64,000 bases of DNA, taken from positions 310,001-374,000 of the forward strand of contig CBDAPX010000001.1 of the NCBI GenBank assembly GCA_965198725.1, in the 5' to 3' direction. The DNA is from CBDAPX01 sp965198725. GTDB taxonomy: Bacteria; Pseudomonadota; Alphaproteobacteria; Rhodobacterales; Rhodobacteraceae. How positions within the stretch are numbered: the first letter of the stretch is position 1; each line of letters opens with the position of its first letter. The position numbers and the translations under genes are program-made. Of the stretch, positions 60,918 to 64,000 are shown piece after piece. The notes under the pieces are model-generated. The model did no database searches. It worked only from the letters and a program-made list of their open reading frames with translations, and was not told the DNA's origin.

Positions 60918-62822
60918 ATGCGCCTTCTGATCTCAGCCGTATCGGCAATCGCCATCGGGTCCGCCGTGTCTGCACAGGAATTCGATGTTCCGCTGCCAAA
61001 GCCGGGCGACAGAGCATATTCGCCCTATCCGTCGCAAGACTATCCCAACCAAGTGCTTTTTGGTGATACTCATCTGCATACATCCTATTCCGTGGACGCG
61101 GGCATGATTGGCAACACGCTCGGTCCGGATGAGGCCTATCTCTTCGCCAAGGGCGGGACGGTGACGTCATCGATGGGCGTTGAAACCCGTTTGGTGCGTC
61201 CCCTTGATTGGCTGGTAGTCTCTGATCACGCCGAGGCGCTCGGCGTTACGCCAATGATCGAACGCTCAGACCCTTTGGTTCTCGAAGACCCGCTGGGAAA
61301 AGAACTGCATGATCTTGTAAAGCAAGGCACGGCCGAGGCCGCCGGTGAGGCCTTTAACCTCTTTAGCGTTACGAAACAGCAAGGCACCAATACCCTGGCT
61401 TCGAACCCCGATTTCCCGATCGTACCGTGGGAAGAAATAATCGATGCGGCGGAAGCCGCCAATGACCCCGGTCAGTTCACCGCCTTCATCGGGTTTGAGT
61501 GGACCTCGGCGCCAAACGGAAACAACATGCATCGCGTCGTGGTGTATCGGGACGGCAAGGATGTCGCCAACACGCGCATTCCCCTGTCGTCTGATCTCGA
61601 TGTCGATCCAGAGGCCTTGTGGGACTGGATGGAAGACCTCGAAGCCGATACCGGTGGCAGCGTCCTCTCGATTGCCCACAACGGCAATCTGTCCAACGGG
61701 CTGATGTTTGACGATGTGCGCTATACATCTAAAGAGCCCATCGATCAAGCCTATGCAGAACGGCGTCAGCGTTGGGAACCCATCTATGAAGTGGCTCAGA
61801 TGAAGGGAGACGGTGAGACCCATCCAATGCTCTCTCCCGATGACGCGTTCGCCGATTTCGAGACCTGGGATTCATCGTCGCTCGGCGGCCTCGAACCTAA
61901 AACACCCGACATGCTGCCGCGCGAATACGCCCGTTCTGCATTGCGGCGCGGTCTCGCTCATGAGGCCAAACTCGGCACGAACCCCTTCAAGTTCGGGATG
62001 ATCAACTCGACGGATGCACACACCTCGCTGGCAACCACACGGGAAAACAACTTTTTCGGAAAAGTGGCGCAGCTCGAACCAACGAACGATCCAATCCGGT
62101 TCGAGGAACCCGTGGCAGGGCGTCTGGGGCCTGACGACACTTGGCAACGAGCTTGGCAAACCTCTGCTTCTGGTCTGGCCGCAGTCTGGGCAACGGAAAA
62201 CACGCGTGAAGCGATTTTTGATGCCATGATGCGTCGTGAGGTTTACGCGACAACTGGCTCGCGCATCCGCGTTCGTGTGTTCGCCGGCTATGACTTCGAA
62301 CAAAATGATCTCCCGCGCTCCGATTTTGATGCGCATGGGTATGCAAATGGCGTGCCCATGGGCGCAGATCTTGCTGCCGCATCAGATGGCCGTGCACCCA
62401 GACTGCTGGTGCGCGCGCTGCGGGATCCTGATGGGGCCAATCTTGACCGTATTCAGGTCGTCAAAGGCTGGCTCAACGCTGATGGCACGACTAGCGAGAG
62501 AGTGTATGACATCGCCTGCGGCGGCAGGGATCTAATTGATACCGCATGCGATGGCGAGGTTGGCAATACGGTCGATCCTGACGAGGCCACCTATACCAAT
62601 GACATCGGTCAGGCGATCCTTTCGGGTTTCTGGGAAGACCCCGATTTCGATCCTGAGCAATCGTCGTTTTACCATGTCCGCGTGCTTGAAATCTCGACGC
62701 CCCGCTGGACGACCTATGACCGCAAGTTCTTCGGCGTCGAACTGCCGCCAGAAGCGCCAATCTCAATACAGGATCGCGCCTATACCTCGCCTATCTGGTA
62801 TACGCCTGCAAGCTCGCGATAG
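60918..62822 (+). CDS. secreted DUF3604 protein (PHP-like metal site), second copy
   Basis: The 634-residue paralog aligns end to end with the first copy: FGDTHLHTSYSVDAG, VVSDHAEALG, FIGFEWTSAPNGNNMHRVVV, SIAHNGNLSNG, GMINSTDAHTSL and WEDPDFDPEQSSFYHVRV. I choose the ATG at 60918, with AAGGAG upstream and a signal peptide (MRLLISAVSAIAIGSAVSA, cut before QEF); a longer frame starts at 60861. It starts 60 bases after the first copy, so the two form an operon. The pair may have divided or overlapping substrates. Confidence 0.87.
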   Translation: MRLLISAVSAIAIGSAVSAQEFDVPLPKPGDRAYSPYPSQDYPNQVLFGDTHLHTSYSVDAGMIGNTLGPDEAYLFAKGGTVTSSMGVETRLVRPLDWLVVSDHAEALGVTPMIERSDPLVLEDPLGKELHDLVKQGTAEAAGEAFNLFSVTKQQGTNTLASNPDFPIVPWEEIIDAAEAANDPGQFTAFIGFEWTSAPNGNNMHRVVVYRDGKDVANTRIPLSSDLDVDPEALWDWMEDLEADTGGSVLSIAHNGNLSNGLMFDDVRYTSKEPIDQAYAERRQRWEPIYEVAQMKGDGETHPMLSPDDAFADFETWDSSSLGGLEPKTPDMLPREYARSALRRGLAHEAKLGTNPFKFGMINSTDAHTSLATTRENNFFGKVAQLEPTNDPIRFEEPVAGRLGPDDTWQRAWQTSASGLAAVWATENTREAIFDAMMRREVYATTGSRIRVRVFAGYDFEQNDLPRSDFDAHGYANGVPMGADLAAASDGRAPRLLVRALRDPDGANLDRIQVVKGWLNADGTTSERVYDIACGGRDLIDTACDGEVGNTVDPDEATYTNDIGQAILSGFWEDPDFDPEQSSFYHVRVLEISTPRWTTYDRKFFGVELPPEAPISIQDRAYTSPIWYTPASSR

Positions 62823-62999
62823 GCTTGGGTGTCTAGAAGTAGATTTGGCGTGCCACATAGTCTGCTTTGGGCTGAGAGCGGTCATTGCGGCCCAAAGGTC
62901 GAACGGCAGCTCCGTCCGCAGAACGGTCGTTCACCCTTAGCGGCACCATGACTGCGTCGAGCCCAACTTGCTCATTCGTCAGGGTGCAGCGCATGTCCA
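62823..62999. other. gap between DUF3604 operon and LysR remnant
   Basis: This 177-base stretch holds no gene or clear terminator. A short GC-rich inverted pattern near 62915-62935 (CCGTCCGCAGAACGG) is visible but lacks a T tract. Confidence 0.4.
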
Positions 63000-63608
63000 C
63001 TATCGGGTCGGCGTTGTTCCGGCTACCCAGAACTCGTTCCGCCTAGATTGGACGCGAGCGGCCAAGAAATCTACAAACAGCCTGACCCGTGCTGTGTTCT
63101 TCAAATCGCGGTGCAACAGCAACCAAATGCTTCTGTAGGGCATGGGCTTTTGAAACGGTGCCCTGATCAGGTTCGGATGCCGGTCACCCAGATTGCAGGC
63201 AAGGTAGGCCATACCCAGTCCGGACGCGGCGAGGGTGATCAACGGAACGAGTTCTGAGACACGGTGTTTCAATGTGGCCTTGGGGTAGTGGCTTTCCCTA
63301 ACCCATTGCGCTGTGGTCGCTTCTTCTGGCTCGTGCCAGCCAATGAGGTGCAGACCTTCGCCACCATTGTCCGCGACCCGCTCAGCATAATCTCTTGTGC
63401 AATAAGCGGCTTGAGACATCTGCACGAGTTTCCGCCCCACCACCTCATCCGTTACCTCACTGGCAACGCGGAGCGACACGTCTGCTTCCCGACGGGTTAG
63501 ATCACGAATGTCGTTGGTGAAGTTCATGTTAAGAATGATGTCTGGGTAGCGATTAGCAAAGGCCGTGAAGTCGTCCATCAATGAAGTCATAGCCAGGCCA
63601 TGGGGTGA
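63000..63608 (-). pseudogene. LysR-family regulator, N-terminus lost to IS insertion
   Basis: About 200 residues of a LysR C-terminal effector domain are present: MTSLMDDFTAFANRYPDIIL, LTRREADVSLRVAS and LITLAASGLGMAYLA, ending in ARVQSRRNEFWVAGTTPTR. The HTH is missing. The sequence breaks at the left end of an IS3-family element near 63606. The residues before GLAMTSLMDD belong to the IS, not to LysR. The product cannot bind DNA by its usual HTH. Confidence 0.75.
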
Positions 63609-63653
63609 AGCGCCCCTTGTTTGCCGGAGACCCAGAAGTAAGGATACTGGGTC

Positions 63654-63986
63654 ATGGGAAAGACAAAGAACGGAACACGTTATCCAGAGGAATTGCGCGC
63701 ACGAGCGGTGCGGATGGTCTTGGATCACGAGAGCGAATACACGAGCAGATCGGCAGCACTTTTGTCGATCTCTCAGAAGGTTGGGTGCAGCAGAGACAGC
63801 CTTCGTATCTGGGTCAAGCAACACGAGGCGGATACCGGCAAACGCGATGGCGTGACCTCTGCAGAGCGGGATCGCATCAAAGAACTTGAGCGCGAGAACC
63901 GGCAGTTGCGTCAGGCAAATGAGATCCTGAAGAAGGCATCTGCTTATTTTGCTCAGGCGGAGCTCGACCGCCCATTCCGCAAATGA
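63654..63986 (+). CDS. IS3-family transposase OrfA
   Basis: The 110-residue protein has the IS3-group HTH in RYPEELRARAVRMVLDHESE, ISQKVGCSRDSLRIWVKQHE and a coiled segment RIKELERENRQLRQANEILKK. It differs from the OrfA at 52970, so two distinct IS3 subgroups are present. Its stop overlaps the OrfB ATG as ATGA. Confidence 0.93.
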   Translation: MGKTKNGTRYPEELRARAVRMVLDHESEYTSRSAALLSISQKVGCSRDSLRIWVKQHEADTGKRDGVTSAERDRIKELERENRQLRQANEILKKASAYFAQAELDRPFRK

Positions 63987-64000
63987 TTGCCTTCATCAAG
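63983..64000 (+). CDS. IS3-family transposase OrfB, 5' end only
   Basis: Six codons (M-I-A-F-I-K) are visible before the window ends. The ATG overlaps the OrfA stop, the usual OrfA-OrfB junction, and FIK fits the start of IS3 OrfB proteins. Confidence 0.7.

Larger units (their letters stand above)
63606..64000 (+). mobile_element. IS3-family element, left part, runs off the window
   Basis: It begins at about TGAAGCGCCCCTTGTTTGCC, a plausible IS3-type terminal repeat, and contains orfA followed by the start of orfB. It interrupts a LysR gene. The right half and end are outside the window. Confidence 0.8.

Noticed and set aside
1..64000. CRISPR array
   Set aside because: No set of regularly spaced direct repeats of 20-40 bases was seen anywhere, and no cas genes are present.

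Overview
The window looks like the chromosome of a marine alphaproteobacterium of the Rhodobacteraceae (Roseobacter group). The basis is gene content and order: ccoNOQP beside a universal stress gene, fnrL and hemN; a small SRP RNA; dnaX-ybaB-recR; a DUF1013/TrcR regulator; malyl-CoA lyase; a dgcN-dgcA D-glutamate module; and GC-rich codon use throughout. No species can be named from the sequence alone.

Positions 1-8000 form a low-oxygen block. The cbb3 oxidase operon ccoNOQP (minus strand) and a frameshifted universal stress gene diverge from a perfect FNR box. The regulator fnrL and hemN diverge from a second box, and a third box-like site lies at the extreme left edge. A TA-flanked MITE-like element (8004-8269) then separates hemN from a Yej-type peptide/microcin ABC transporter (yejABEF), followed by a membrane-anchored cytochrome c and prephenate dehydratase.

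Positions 15.7-52 kb are mostly core genome: a NUDIX gene whose end appears fused by deletion to a remnant of a neighbouring gene, SRP RNA, a TetR/hydrolase pair with two operators, dnaX-ybaB-recR, trcR, RNase T2, two quinone oxidoreductases, a COQ9-like gene, rpsU, an Lrp/alanine dehydrogenase pair (the dehydrogenase has a 3' frameshift), mscS, a glutathione transferase, a GMC oxidoreductase, pheS/pheT with a hydrolase between them, rplT-rpmI, pyk, an N-formylglutamate amidohydrolase, an unusual two-membrane-anchor protein, D-amino acid aminotransferase plus dgcA-dgcN, malyl-CoA lyase, an Lrp/LysE exporter pair, accA and regulators.

From tRNA-Ala(GGC) at 51987 to the right edge the window is accessory. 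An IS3-family (IS407-like) element sits 25 bases past the tRNA. It is followed by replication genes of an integrated plasmid- or satellite-like element: two AlpA/excisionase-like HTH genes and a primase-helicase reading frame split by one in-frame TGA. After a gene-poor stretch come a Crp/Fnr-family regulator and, divergent from it, two tandem secreted DUF3604 proteins with PHP-like metal-binding motifs. The window ends in a LysR gene cut off by a second IS3-family element that runs off the edge.

The least explained items are the DUF3604 pair with its dedicated regulator, the two-anchor protein at 40537-41832, the interrupted primase-helicase element, the MITE-like element and the nudC/SRPBCC deletion junction. 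Several genes show one-base or one-codon lesions. These may be real decay or sequencing errors, and raw reads would be needed to tell.
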